Source: Idiomarinaceae bacterium HL-53 (lineage in GTDB: Bacteria > Pseudomonadota > Gammaproteobacteria > Enterobacterales > Alteromonadaceae). From it: a stretch of 64,000 nt of DNA. Position 1 is the stretch's first letter; each line of letters opens with the position of its first letter. The stretch is taken from positions 1,400,659 to 1,464,658 of the forward strand of contig LN899469.1 of assembly GCA_001458075.1 (NCBI GenBank), in the 5' to 3' direction. Of this stretch, positions 1 through 7,823 are shown in pieces. The position numbers were made by a program, and so were the translations under genes. The notes under the pieces are model-generated. The model was not told the origin of the DNA. It did no database searches and saw nothing but the letters and a program-made list of their open reading frames with translations.

Positions 1-10
1 ACGCTCCGCC

Positions 11-217
11 GCCCACAGGCGACCTTGTAGGCGCGGCACTGCTGAGCTTTAGGCATAGGGCTCCGTGTGGCTTCGATTGGCTTTGGAGCGGTCGCTTTCT
101 GTGACCGACGGGCATTCGTGTGCAGGCACGCTCTAGCCATCCATGGGCGCTCCTCTTCCGGCATCCATGCCTCCAGAGGGCCTGCCCCCGAACATCCCGT
201 CGCCCACAGGCGACCTT
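11..217. repeat. 16-bp direct repeats bounding a non-coding segment
   Basis: The 16-mer GCCCACAGGCGACCTT occurs at 11-26 and again at 202-217. The second copy is part of a perfect inverted repeat, GTCGCC-CACA-GGCGAC (199-214); the first copy has one mismatch in that arm. The segment between them has no credible gene. The pair looks like two units of a dispersed intergenic (REP-like) repeat, but its genome-wide copy number cannot be seen here. Confidence 0.5.
138..171 (-). repeat. Copy of a CATGGATG-type intergenic repeat
   Basis: Read on the minus strand, GGCATGGATGCC (171-160) is followed after 14 nt by CATGGATG (145-138). The same pair with 13 nt between occurs on the plus strand at 22241-22273, in another non-coding stretch. 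Two copies in one window suggest a dispersed intergenic element. Its function is unknown. Confidence 0.45.
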
Positions 218-243
218 TGAATTAAAGCAAAACGACTTCGATA

Positions 244-271
244 AAAGCGCTGCAATTGCAGCGCTTTTTTT
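244..271 (+). terminator. Rho-independent terminator
   Basis: A perfect 20-bp palindrome, AGCGCTGCAATTGCAGCGCT (246-265), is followed by a T tract on the plus side and preceded by an A tract, so it could act in both directions. The plus-strand gene it would end must lie mainly before this window, because I see no coding frame at 1-240. Confidence 0.7.
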
Positions 272-562
272 ATGCTTGCTACTAAGTTAACAATTTAGTA
301 ACTTACCTCTAGAACAAAAAACGTACGCCGATGGAGTAATGGCAAGCGAACGCAGTTACCCAGCAACCGCACATGAGCCCGCTCAGATAGTATCCTCAGG
401 GACGAGCCTTTCTCATTTTCGTTAATCCATGTTTGGTTTTGCTCGGTTTTAATTGTGCTGCCCCTGCGGTTTGTGCTCGTGAATCGGTCGTATAGGGCTT
501 ATGAATAAGGGATCTTGCCATGTTTAAGAGTTTTAACGCACATGCATGCTTAATATTAAAAT
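272..562. other. Non-coding stretch, nothing recognised
   Basis: This stretch of about 290 bases between the terminator and the cassette boundary has no open frame with family resemblance and no clear promoter. No integrase gene is visible in it, which matters for reading the cassette that follows. Confidence 0.5.
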
Positions 563-563
563 G

Positions 564-1095
564 TTAAATAGCCATGATAGATCATAATAAACTTAGATTT
601 TTGATAGAGCAGTTGTACTCAACAGTACACGATCTTGAACTTATGTTTCCTGGGAGGCACTTCACGCCCGACGGTCATATGGTGGGCAGTTTGGGAGAGT
701 GTCTAGTCGCTGATGCATATAACCTTGAGCTTATGCCTGCCTCCAATCTTGGTTATGACGCCTTAACCGAGACGGGGTTGAAGGTTGAAATTAAAGCAAC
801 ACAGGCAAAATCAGTAGCATTTCGAAGCAAACCACCGCACGCGATTATTATAAAAATTGCTCCTAACGGAAGTTTCGAAGAGATTTACAACGGACCCGGC
901 GAATTAATATGGAATAAATTTGATGGCAAACGTAAGCCGAGTAACGGACAATTCCAGATATCCATTAGCAAGCTCCGATTACTTAACCAAGAGGTTGCCG
1001 ATTCGGAGAGAGTACCAAGGGCTATTTAACCAGTCGCAGCAGCACGCGCCTGCGGCGCTGGACACTCACTTTGTTCGTGCCGCTGTGCTCGAGCG
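564..1095 (+). mobile_element. Integron-type gene cassette (candidate)
   Basis: GTTAAAT at 563-569 fits the GTTRRRY core site, and a start codon follows within a few bases (574). The stop codon of that gene lies inside ATTTAAC (1024-1030). This is the exact reverse complement of GTTAAAT, as expected for the outer boxes of a cassette's own attC. The right boundary is put at the GTT at 1095-1097. No integrase is in the window, so this would be a stray cassette or the relic of an array. This is an inference from boundary logic, not from a database match. Confidence 0.55.
574..1029 (+). CDS. DUF6998-like protein with a nuclease-like motif
   Basis: This is a small (151 aa) soluble protein that I recognise as DUF6998-like, from the block FTPDGHMVGSLGE near residues 30-41 and from the VEIKAT and YNGPGE segments. 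E42, D62 and E72-x-K74 are spaced like the acidic/lysine core of PD-(D/E)xK nuclease folds, so a DNA-cleaving or DNA-binding role is possible but unproven. The reading frame is intact. The start at 574 is the first ATG, about 10 bases after the proposed cassette edge, with no strong ribosome site, as is common in cassette genes. Base composition is AT-richer than in the core genes further right. The neighbours (a PIN remnant and attC-like repeats) suggest an accessory or defence role. Confidence 0.7.
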   Translation: MIDHNKLRFLIEQLYSTVHDLELMFPGRHFTPDGHMVGSLGECLVADAYNLELMPASNLGYDALTETGLKVEIKATQAKSVAFRSKPPHAIIIKIAPNGSFEEIYNGPGELIWNKFDGKRKPSNGQFQISISKLRLLNQEVADSERVPRAI

Positions 1096-1101
1096 TTACA
1101 A
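1024..1101 (+). repeat. attC-like recombination site
   Basis: The site begins with ATTTAAC (R''-like, 1024-1030) and ends at GTTACAA (R'-like, 1095-1101), a poor match to GTTRRRY. Between them the sequence folds as an imperfect hairpin. The arms around AGTCGCAGCAGC and GTGCTCGAGC pair with bulged bases, and GCGGC/GCCGC forms an inner stem. The roughly 78-bp length, the overlap with the upstream stop codon and the complementarity of the first box to the cassette start all fit attC. The last box is degenerate, which lowers certainty. Confidence 0.5.
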
Positions 1102-1123
1102 CAATTAATTCATTGGAAGATTG

Positions 1124-1311
1124 ATGGTTAGTAAAAAAATCCCAACACTACATGTGGTTTTCGACACAAATGTTTTATTTACTCAGGTCGCTTCTGATTT
1201 AGTTCGAGCAAGTATACATAAACTTGTGGCTGAAAACTCTAATCATCCCGATCTGTCGATCACCTGGAATTTACCGAAAACGGTAGTTGGTGAGCGTCGC
1301 TTCCAGATGCT
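1124..1311 (+). pseudogene. PIN-domain gene, 3' truncated
   Basis: The N-terminal part of a PIN-domain protein is present: a beta strand ending in the acidic motif FDTNVLF (near residues 13-19), then an alpha helix and the segment TWNLPKTVVGERRFQM. PIN proteins are metal-dependent RNases; the family normally runs well over 100 residues and needs further Asp/Glu residues that are missing here. After about 1305 the frame runs into sequence that is an EAL domain in another frame, so the 3' part has been lost. The frame stays open to 1429, but those residues are not PIN sequence. GGAAGA before the ATG at 1124 is a possible ribosome site; TTG at 1121 is the alternative start. It may be the second member of a cassette pair. 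Confidence 0.65.
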
Positions 1312-1992
1312 AACGAAAGCGGCGAATATTTGGGTGCCGAAGCGCTCATGCGTTGGTTTCATCCGACCCGTGGCATGGTGTCACCTGGAGTTTTTATTCC
1401 TGTGGCAGAAGAGAGCGGACTCATTGTAGCGCTTGGTGAGTGGGCACTTACTGAGGCGTGCGCACAGCTTGCACTCTGGCAAGCAACAGCTACAACCCAG
1501 CATCTGAGCTTGTCGGTAAATGTCAGCCCGCGGCAATTTTACCAACATGATTTCGTAGAACGGGTATTGAATGACATTGAAAAGAGCGCGATAGAACCTA
1601 GCCGGTTAAAATTGGAGTTAACAGAGAGTTTGGTACTAGAAGACATGCAAGTGGTTGTGGACAAAATGCGGCAATTGAAAGCGCATGGTGTGCGTTTCAG
1701 TATGGACGATTTTGGTACCGGCTATTCTTCACTTTCATATCTTTCCTTTTTGCCTTTTGACGAGGTGAAGATAGACCAAGCCTTTATTCGCAGAGCCGCC
1801 ACAGAAGAACATGCTCGGGACTGGACGATTGTAGAGGCGATTATTGGTATTACTCGTAATTTGGGTATGGAAGTAATTGCCGAAGGGGTAGAAACACAAG
1901 CGCAGTGTGAGCGTTTAAAAGCAAGTGGTTGTTTGCGTTATCAAGGCTATTTGTTCAGCAAGCCTTCGCCCATTTCCGAATTGCCAATTTGA
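1312..1992 (+). pseudogene. EAL-domain (c-di-GMP phosphodiesterase) remnant, 5' truncated
   Basis: Most of an EAL domain is present and the known catalytic signatures are intact: GAEALMRW, SVNVSPRQF, ELTES, DDFGTGYSS, KIDQAFI, AEGVET and QGYLFSKP. EAL proteins hydrolyse cyclic di-GMP to pGpG and usually follow a sensor or GGDEF domain. Here the frame is open only from 1294, has no ATG before the EAL motif, and lacks the first ~30 residues of the domain and anything upstream. TTG at 1330 could in principle start a peptide, but it would begin inside the domain. It is therefore probably a fragment joined to the PIN remnant by deletion or insertion. The 3' end overlaps the convergent serine hydrolase gene by 46 bp. 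Confidence 0.75.
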
Positions 1993-3263
1993 GGCAGGAA
2001 CGGCGCGAAACGCGGAATCGTTGGTGCCGTATTTTCTAAGTTTTTGTCGTCATCGTTGGAACCCGCATGGTAGTAAGGTACCCACTGTTCTTCTTCTAAA
2101 CGCGGAAGTACGTCGGCCCAAAACGCCGCCCCAAGCTCACTAATAACATTGCTCTCGGCGTTGAGCAGCATAACTAAACCCACACTAAACTCTGGAACGT
2201 AGGCAATCATGGCACGATAACCCTCTACCCAGCCACCATGATAGAAAAGCTCGTAATCGTCGAAATTATATTTACGCCAGCCCGCTGTGTAATGGGCATC
2301 GCGCAAGTATTGGCGCCAATATCGACGACGCAGATCGCGCGTGGTTTGCACACGCGGGGTGCGGATATCGGCTAATATATCTTCGGAAATAACATCTGGC
2401 CGGTAGCCCATATGTGCAATGAGCCACTGGGCTAAGTCGCGAGCGCTCGCATTAACACCAGCTGCCGCAGGGTAATGATAGTAATGTGCCGTGGGTGTGC
2501 GTTGAAACCACGAGATACGCCCTTTCACGTGCGGCATAGCGATATTCTCGCTTTGAAAGAAGCCTTCTAAACCAATGCTTGAGTCTTTCATACCGAGCGG
2601 CTCAAATAACAACTCAGCCACCAATGATTCGTAACTTTGCCCTGTAGTGCGCTCAATTACTGGTTCGAGCAAATTAAAGAGTACGTTTTGATAACCATAA
2701 CAAGTACCCGGTTCGCACATGGGGTTAATGCTCTTAAAGAATGGCAACACCCGTGGGAGTGTGTAATTAGCTTCGATTAGGTTGTCGTAGGCATTTGGCA
2801 CAAGTCCTGCGGAATGGCTAACGATATGCTGCAACTGAATTTGGCTCGCGAGCGCAGGCTGTTCAAACTCAAAGTTTGGAATGTATTGAGTTAACGCATC
2901 TTCCCATGAAAAGTATTCATGGTGGTTCAGAATTGTTGCTAATGTGCCCGCGAACGTCTTCGAAACTGAAGCAACACGGAAGACGGTGTCTTCGGTAACG
3001 GGCACGCCATCGGACATTGATCTGACGCCATAACTATGGATTTGATGCACCTGATCGCGATGAATAATAGCAAACACCCCACCTGGAACCTTCTCTTCAG
3101 TAAGTCGCTGATCAAAAAACCGTTGGAACTGAGGGTGGAGTGGAACAGGCGTTGTTGATGGTTGAGCGATTGCTTGAGCAGACAGAAAACACACGAGAAC
3201 CAACACGCACCATGCGCGGCATGATGCGGTGGTTCGTTTCCATAACTCAGCTTTTTGTATCAC
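1947..3263 (-). CDS. Secreted serine hydrolase, beta-lactamase class C / esterase family
   Basis: This 438-aa protein has a signal peptide (hydrophobic stretch near residues 19-29, cleavage after AIA). It carries the three marks of the penicillin-binding/class C beta-lactamase family: SxxK at S99-V-S-K102, YxN at Y191-Q-N193 and HxG at H342-G-G. The family includes esterases, D-aminopeptidases and lactamases; the substrate cannot be told. The start is GTG, six bases after the stop of the M28 peptidase gene, so the two form an operon. The last ~15 residues are encoded antisense to the end of the EAL remnant. The original C-terminus may therefore have been replaced when that fragment arrived. 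Confidence 0.85.
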   Translation of the reverse strand: MIQKAELWKRTTASCRAWCVLVLVCFLSAQAIAQPSTTPVPLHPQFQRFFDQRLTEEKVPGGVFAIIHRDQVHQIHSYGVRSMSDGVPVTEDTVFRVASVSKTFAGTLATILNHHEYFSWEDALTQYIPNFEFEQPALASQIQLQHIVSHSAGLVPNAYDNLIEANYTLPRVLPFFKSINPMCEPGTCYGYQNVLFNLLEPVIERTTGQSYESLVAELLFEPLGMKDSSIGLEGFFQSENIAMPHVKGRISWFQRTPTAHYYHYPAAAGVNASARDLAQWLIAHMGYRPDVISEDILADIRTPRVQTTRDLRRRYWRQYLRDAHYTAGWRKYNFDDYELFYHGGWVEGYRAMIAYVPEFSVGLVMLLNAESNVISELGAAFWADVLPRLEEEQWVPYYHAGSNDDDKNLENTAPTIPRFAPFLPQIGNSEMGEGLLNK

Positions 3264-3269
3264 TATTTA

Positions 3270-4280
3270 TTATTCTTTTTCTGCTAACACGCGGTCGACC
3301 ATAACAAATACGTTGAGCGCAGCTTCTGCGCTGGCGCGGTAAAAGTCAACATCGACTTTATCAGCGGTGTCGCTTGGCTGGTGGTAGTCAGGATGATCAG
3401 GAACACCTAAATAGATAAAGGGAATGCCTTGCTCATGAAAAGGTCCATGGTCTGATGCGGTAGTCCAGTCGGGGGTGTCACCTGCTACATGTCGAGGGCG
3501 ATCATAAGCAGGAATGAGTTTCACTGCACTGTACATTTGCGCTCGCCGTACGAGTGGAACCAACCAAGGATCATGATAAGTGCCCACCGCAAACAAAAGA
3601 TTGTCGGTATCACGACTCAGCATGTCTAAGTTTAAATTGAATGCGATGTTTTTGGGCTCTAGGAAATTGGTGCTGAAAAGTGCGCGAGCGCCTCGCAGCC
3701 CACCTTCTTCAGCATCGAGTGCAGCTAACAGTACCGTATGACGGGGTTGATTCTCTTTCAAATAAGCCGCAATAGCTAACAATGCAGCAGTACCTGAGGC
3801 ATTGTCGTCAGCACCGGGATAAATTCGACCCTCGTGCTCTCCTAAGTGATCGTAATGTGCGGTAATTACAATGGTGCGTAAACTCGGTTGCGAGCCTTCG
3901 ACTCTCGCGATGACATTTGCAGCGTCTGTTGTTTTAGGAATTTCAAATCGATGCAGGTAACCGTCTTCTCCACCGGGCTCTAAACCGAGTTGTTTAAAGC
4001 GTTCCTGTATGTATGCGCGGGCAGCCAGCCCGCCCTCTGTTCCGGGTGCTCTACCAGAGCGCTCTTCATGAGCTAGCCAAGTAATATCTGTCAGTAGTTG
4101 GTCGTGATTCAATCTGCTCGTCAATGGTCCCGGTTGTGCTCGTTCTATAAGAAGGTTCACTCTCGCTGTTTCTTTAGCGGTCAGGTGGTCGATGTAAGCA
4201 TTCCAACTGAACCAGCCAAACAGTGCAAGGGCCAGTAAAATGAGCGCACCATAAATGATTTTTTTGCCATGGATAGACAT
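3270..4280 (-). CDS. Membrane-anchored M28 zinc aminopeptidase
   Basis: A single N-terminal membrane helix (about residues 9-24) is followed by an M28 peptidase domain in the periplasm. Ligands for the two zinc ions are visible: H142 in AHYDHLG, D158 in GADDNASG, E191/E192 in DAEEGG, D219 in LNLDM and H300 in DHPDYHQPSDT. M28 enzymes remove N-terminal residues from peptides. It is the first gene of a two-gene unit with the serine hydrolase. The unit fits a peptide-scavenging lifestyle, as do several other hydrolases in this window. Length (336 aa) is normal for the single-domain form. Confidence 0.9.
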   Translation of the reverse strand: MSIHGKKIIYGALILLALALFGWFSWNAYIDHLTAKETARVNLLIERAQPGPLTSRLNHDQLLTDITWLAHEERSGRAPGTEGGLAARAYIQERFKQLGLEPGGEDGYLHRFEIPKTTDAANVIARVEGSQPSLRTIVITAHYDHLGEHEGRIYPGADDNASGTAALLAIAAYLKENQPRHTVLLAALDAEEGGLRGARALFSTNFLEPKNIAFNLNLDMLSRDTDNLLFAVGTYHDPWLVPLVRRAQMYSAVKLIPAYDRPRHVAGDTPDWTTASDHGPFHEQGIPFIYLGVPDHPDYHQPSDTADKVDVDFYRASAEAALNVFVMVDRVLAEKE

Positions 4281-4448
4281 GCATTTTCCTCAGTAAAAAC
4301 AAGCAACGGAATGTAGCTTAGAGTACTTCTTATCGTGGTGAATAAGCGTTACTATGAGCTTTCATTTACCGCCCACATATTAATGCTTTTTTGCATGCGG
4401 TGAAACCTTCAAGCAACTTCTTAAAGTTTATTTAACTCTGAGCACTAC

Positions 4449-5159
4449 ATGACCCAACAGACAAGACAGAATGCGACAGAACCAAAAGAACCAAATACGT
4501 GGATAGAAATCATCATTACCGTGGGTATTCCCGCGTTCATTATGATGAAAATGAGTGGCGAAGCGCGTTTAGGTCCTTTGTGGGGCTTGGTTGTTGCACT
4601 CACATTTCCGCTCGTTTATGGCATTTGGGACCTGATACGGCGAAGTAAATGGAATGGCTTTGCTATTCTCGGGTTGGTGAGCGTGTTACTTACTGGCGGC
4701 ATTGGTTTATTGCAACTCGATGTGAAGTACATTGCTATTAAAGAGGCAGCTATTCCTGCAATTATCGGAATTGCAGTGTGGGTGAGCCAATACACGCGTT
4801 TTCCGATCGTGCAAAAGTTATTGCTGAATCCCAAAGTGCTCGACACCGAAAAATTGCATAAGGTGCTGGAAGAGAAAGGGAAGCGGAGAGACTTTGAACA
4901 ATCTGTGAACCGAGCGGGCTATGGAATTGTGGCCGCCTTTGCGTTGTCTGCCGTGTTGAATTACGTGCTTGCAAAAATGATTGTGGTCAGCCCAACAGGC
5001 ACAGAAGCATTCACTCAAGAATTGGGGAAAATGACAGCGATTAGCTTTCCTGTCATTGTACTTCCTTCCATGATCATTATGTTGGGCTCTATCTTTTATT
5101 TGTTTTGGCAGATAAAGCGTCATACTGAGCAATCTATCGAAAATTTTATTAAGGAATAG
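4449..5159 (+). CDS. VC0807-family integral membrane protein
   Basis: This is a 236-aa multi-pass membrane protein. It resembles the VC0807 family through the stretches GIPAFIMMKMS, GPLWGLVVAL, LVSVLLTGGIG and IKEAAIPAIIG. About five hydrophobic segments are visible (near residues 20-35, 40-57, 68-85, 95-108 and 155-175), with a further pair near the C-terminus. The family has no established function. It is followed after only nine bases by an unrecognised 451-aa protein and then by a UMF1-type transporter, so the three probably share an mRNA and perhaps a transport-related task. Confidence 0.7.
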   Translation: MTQQTRQNATEPKEPNTWIEIIITVGIPAFIMMKMSGEARLGPLWGLVVALTFPLVYGIWDLIRRSKWNGFAILGLVSVLLTGGIGLLQLDVKYIAIKEAAIPAIIGIAVWVSQYTRFPIVQKLLLNPKVLDTEKLHKVLEEKGKRRDFEQSVNRAGYGIVAAFALSAVLNYVLAKMIVVSPTGTEAFTQELGKMTAISFPVIVLPSMIIMLGSIFYLFWQIKRHTEQSIENFIKE

Positions 5160-5168
5160 GAGACAGCG

Positions 5169-6524
5169 TTGATTTATGTGGATTTGAAGGACAGCTTCCA
5201 CCTGCGGATTACTCGCGAACTTGGCGACTATCCTCAGCATAAATTTGATGCGTGTCTTTTTGTTCCCGGCGAACTTGGCTTAACGCCTTCATTTTTAGAT
5301 GAGAAAGCGTTTTACCAGCAAGGTATTCAGGTACGTCGAACTTATCAAAGTACCGCCACGTTAGAACCCTTGGTTAAGAGCCGCTTGGCTCAGCGCCTAG
5401 CGAAAACGCGCGAGCGCCCAGACCCGCAATACCGAATGAGCTTGAGTTTATACGGATACCAATACGTGACAGCAATGGAGCAGGCCACTCGTAAGCTCAT
5501 GGGGCAGCGACCAGACGATTTACGGGCTGAATTAGGTGAACTTATTGAGTTAAGTGCCACAATTTTGCGCAGGCTACGCCGTAACCGTCCAGAAGACAGC
5601 ACCATTTCTTTGTATTTTGTGAATATCGATAACTATTTGTCCTGGTTTACCGAGCAACAAATGCTGCAATTAGCCGCAGAACTCGAGTTTGCACAAGACG
5701 AGATGGACATGAAAGAGTTGTTGTTGCGTATTGCTCGGCGTGAAGCTCGCTACCGCGATGAATACCAATACAACGGCGAGAAAGTTAGCCAAGACAGCGT
5801 ACGCCTATCGAATAAGATGCGCTTATTGCGCCGCCTGATTGAGTATCCGGTGTCGATGCGTAGAGTCGGCACGGAGTTGGGTAATACCGAGCAAAAGGCG
5901 GTGCGTGCTGGTGTGGCGGCGGTTCTGATGTCGGGGGCGTCGTTTATGATTTTGCGCGCGCGTGAAAGTATTGGCGACATTACCGCGATCTTCATTTTAT
6001 CTTTGGCGGTGCTTTATGGCTTCCGTGAGTTGTTTCGAGAAGACATTCAACAAAAGCTTTGGGGGTGGCTTCGCCGCGGGCGGCCCAAGTGGCGCTATCA
6101 ATTTATTGACGTGAACTCCGAAGAAACGATTGGTAAGGCGTTGGAGTGGTTCGACTACAAGCGTTACGAAGATTTACCGCCTGCGCTGCGTACCGCGCGC
6201 AAATCCACAACACCGCAACGGGAAGAAACTGTGGTTTGGTTCCGGAGCTATTCTCGCATGCTGCCAGCGCGTTTTTTGAGTGGTTATGCGGGCGCTCGGG
6301 AAACAATTGAAATTGATATGGCGCTATTACAGCCGCTGATGAATCAAAGTACCTACCCTCTGTACACCGAGAAAGACGGTGATGTGATCCGTGAAGACGT
6401 GGAGCGTCGTTACGTATTTAACTTGGTAACCCGTGAGCAAGTGGGCGATAAAAAAGTGATCGTGAAACGCTGGAAGGTGATTATGAATTACACCCGTATT
6501 CTTAGTGTTGAGGAGAGTGACTAG
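5169..6524 (+). CDS. Unrecognised 451-aa protein with two central membrane segments
   Basis: I do not recognise a family. The protein is soluble-looking and rich in Arg/Leu/Glu helices up to about residue 250. It then has two hydrophobic segments (about 250-265 and 270-287) and ends in a basic, mixed domain rich in Tyr and Trp. No signal peptide is visible. TTG is chosen as the start because AGGAG lies about seven bases upstream and the previous gene stops nine bases before. The stop TAG overlaps the GTG start of the next gene. Tight packing between two membrane-protein genes suggests a partner or regulator of them; this is inference only. Confidence 0.75.
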   Translation: MIYVDLKDSFHLRITRELGDYPQHKFDACLFVPGELGLTPSFLDEKAFYQQGIQVRRTYQSTATLEPLVKSRLAQRLAKTRERPDPQYRMSLSLYGYQYVTAMEQATRKLMGQRPDDLRAELGELIELSATILRRLRRNRPEDSTISLYFVNIDNYLSWFTEQQMLQLAAELEFAQDEMDMKELLLRIARREARYRDEYQYNGEKVSQDSVRLSNKMRLLRRLIEYPVSMRRVGTELGNTEQKAVRAGVAAVLMSGASFMILRARESIGDITAIFILSLAVLYGFRELFREDIQQKLWGWLRRGRPKWRYQFIDVNSEETIGKALEWFDYKRYEDLPPALRTARKSTTPQREETVVWFRSYSRMLPARFLSGYAGARETIEIDMALLQPLMNQSTYPLYTEKDGDVIREDVERRYVFNLVTREQVGDKKVIVKRWKVIMNYTRILSVEESD

Positions 6525-7807
6525 TGGCTGAGCAAACGGCTCGAAAGCGCGAACTTTGGGGCTGGGCAATGTACGACGTTGCCAACCAAGCTTACACCAC
6601 CATTGTTATTTCCTTTGTTTATTCTGCCTTTTTCGTCAGTTATATCGTGCCGCAAGAGAGTGCCTGGCGAGACGCCTATTGGTCTATTGCCATTCTTGGC
6701 TCTACGTTGCTTGCCATGGTGCTTTCACCATTGGCAGGTCAGTGGATTGACCAAGGGCGCTCGAAAAAAGTACTGCTTGCCTGGGCCACCGCGGTTTGTG
6801 CGGTGTTTACCAGCCTGTTGTTTTGGGTGAACCCGGGCGATGTGGGCTGGGCAATCGCCATTATCCTTATTTCTAATACTGCATGGATGCTTGGTGAAGC
6901 TATCGTGGCATCGTTCCTACCCGATCTTGCCAAACGTGAACACATGGGCATGGTGTCAGGTTTAGGTTGGGGATTGGGTTATTTGGGTGGATTCGTGAGT
7001 ATGGTCATTGTGTCGGTCGGGATGATCACCGCCAACCCGGAATCCGAGCCCGCACTTTACGTCGACCAGCATCAGTGGGCGATGATTGTGATTTCGATTT
7101 ATTTTGTCATAGTCGCTCTGCCCACGTTCTTATTAGTGAAAAGTCGCCCTGTATTGACACCTAAGGTAGCAACGCCTTGGTATGAAAGTCTGAAATTGTT
7201 CAAACATCAACGCCAACAACCGCTACTTTTTAAGTTCTTCGCTGCCTTTATTTTCTATATGGCGGGCGTTCAAGTGGTGGTGAAGTTTATTGGTATTTAT
7301 AGCTCTGGTGAGCTGGGCTTAACCGCCCAAGACTTAGTTGCTGTATTTCTTGCTACGCAATTTAGTGCCTTATTTGGCGCTCTCTTATTTGGCGTGCTGG
7401 AACGCAGTTGGGGCGCAAAGCATGTATTGTTCGTAGTCATTTTCATCTGGTTAATTGCTATATTGGGTATGTTTAGCTTGCGTGCGCTTAGCGAACTTAC
7501 GCAATGGTCGGTACGCGACTTATTCTTAGTGATCGCACTGCTTGCTGGCACAGGGATTGGTTCGATTCAGGCTTCGAGTCGCTCTGTGGTTGGTTTGTTG
7601 TGTGAAAAGGGCCGTGAGGGCATCTCATTCGGTTTGTGGGGTACCATGAACCGCGTGGCTATGATTTTGGCTGCTTTCTTCGGTGTCGTGAGTGACATTT
7701 TCTCTCGCCAATATGCACTATTATTGGTGATAGGTTTCTTTTTAGTCGGCGCGCTACTGCTGACTCGTGTGGTAATACAGGACTCTCAAACGAAACAACA
7801 AGAATAA
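6524..7807 (+). CDS. UMF1/Atg22-type MFS transporter
   Basis: This 427-aa transporter has about 12 membrane helices. The N-terminus, with GWAMYDVANQAYTTIV just before the first helix, is typical of the UMF1 (Atg22-like) branch of the major facilitator superfamily, some members of which export amino acids. The loop after helix 2, with AGQWIDQGRSKK, resembles the MFS A motif. The start is GTG, overlapping the previous stop by one base (TAGTG), with GAGGAG upstream. The substrate is not predictable from the sequence. Confidence 0.85.
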   Translation: MAEQTARKRELWGWAMYDVANQAYTTIVISFVYSAFFVSYIVPQESAWRDAYWSIAILGSTLLAMVLSPLAGQWIDQGRSKKVLLAWATAVCAVFTSLLFWVNPGDVGWAIAIILISNTAWMLGEAIVASFLPDLAKREHMGMVSGLGWGLGYLGGFVSMVIVSVGMITANPESEPALYVDQHQWAMIVISIYFVIVALPTFLLVKSRPVLTPKVATPWYESLKLFKHQRQQPLLFKFFAAFIFYMAGVQVVVKFIGIYSSGELGLTAQDLVAVFLATQFSALFGALLFGVLERSWGAKHVLFVVIFIWLIAILGMFSLRALSELTQWSVRDLFLVIALLAGTGIGSIQASSRSVVGLLCEKGREGISFGLWGTMNRVAMILAAFFGVVSDIFSRQYALLLVIGFFLVGALLLTRVVIQDSQTKQQE

Positions 7808-7823
7808 TGATCAAGGGGGCGTT

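Noticed and set aside
920..1108. 62-residue open frame over the cassette end
   Set aside because: It overlaps the DUF6998-like gene in another frame and continues through the attC-like hairpin. No family resemblance and no ribosome site.
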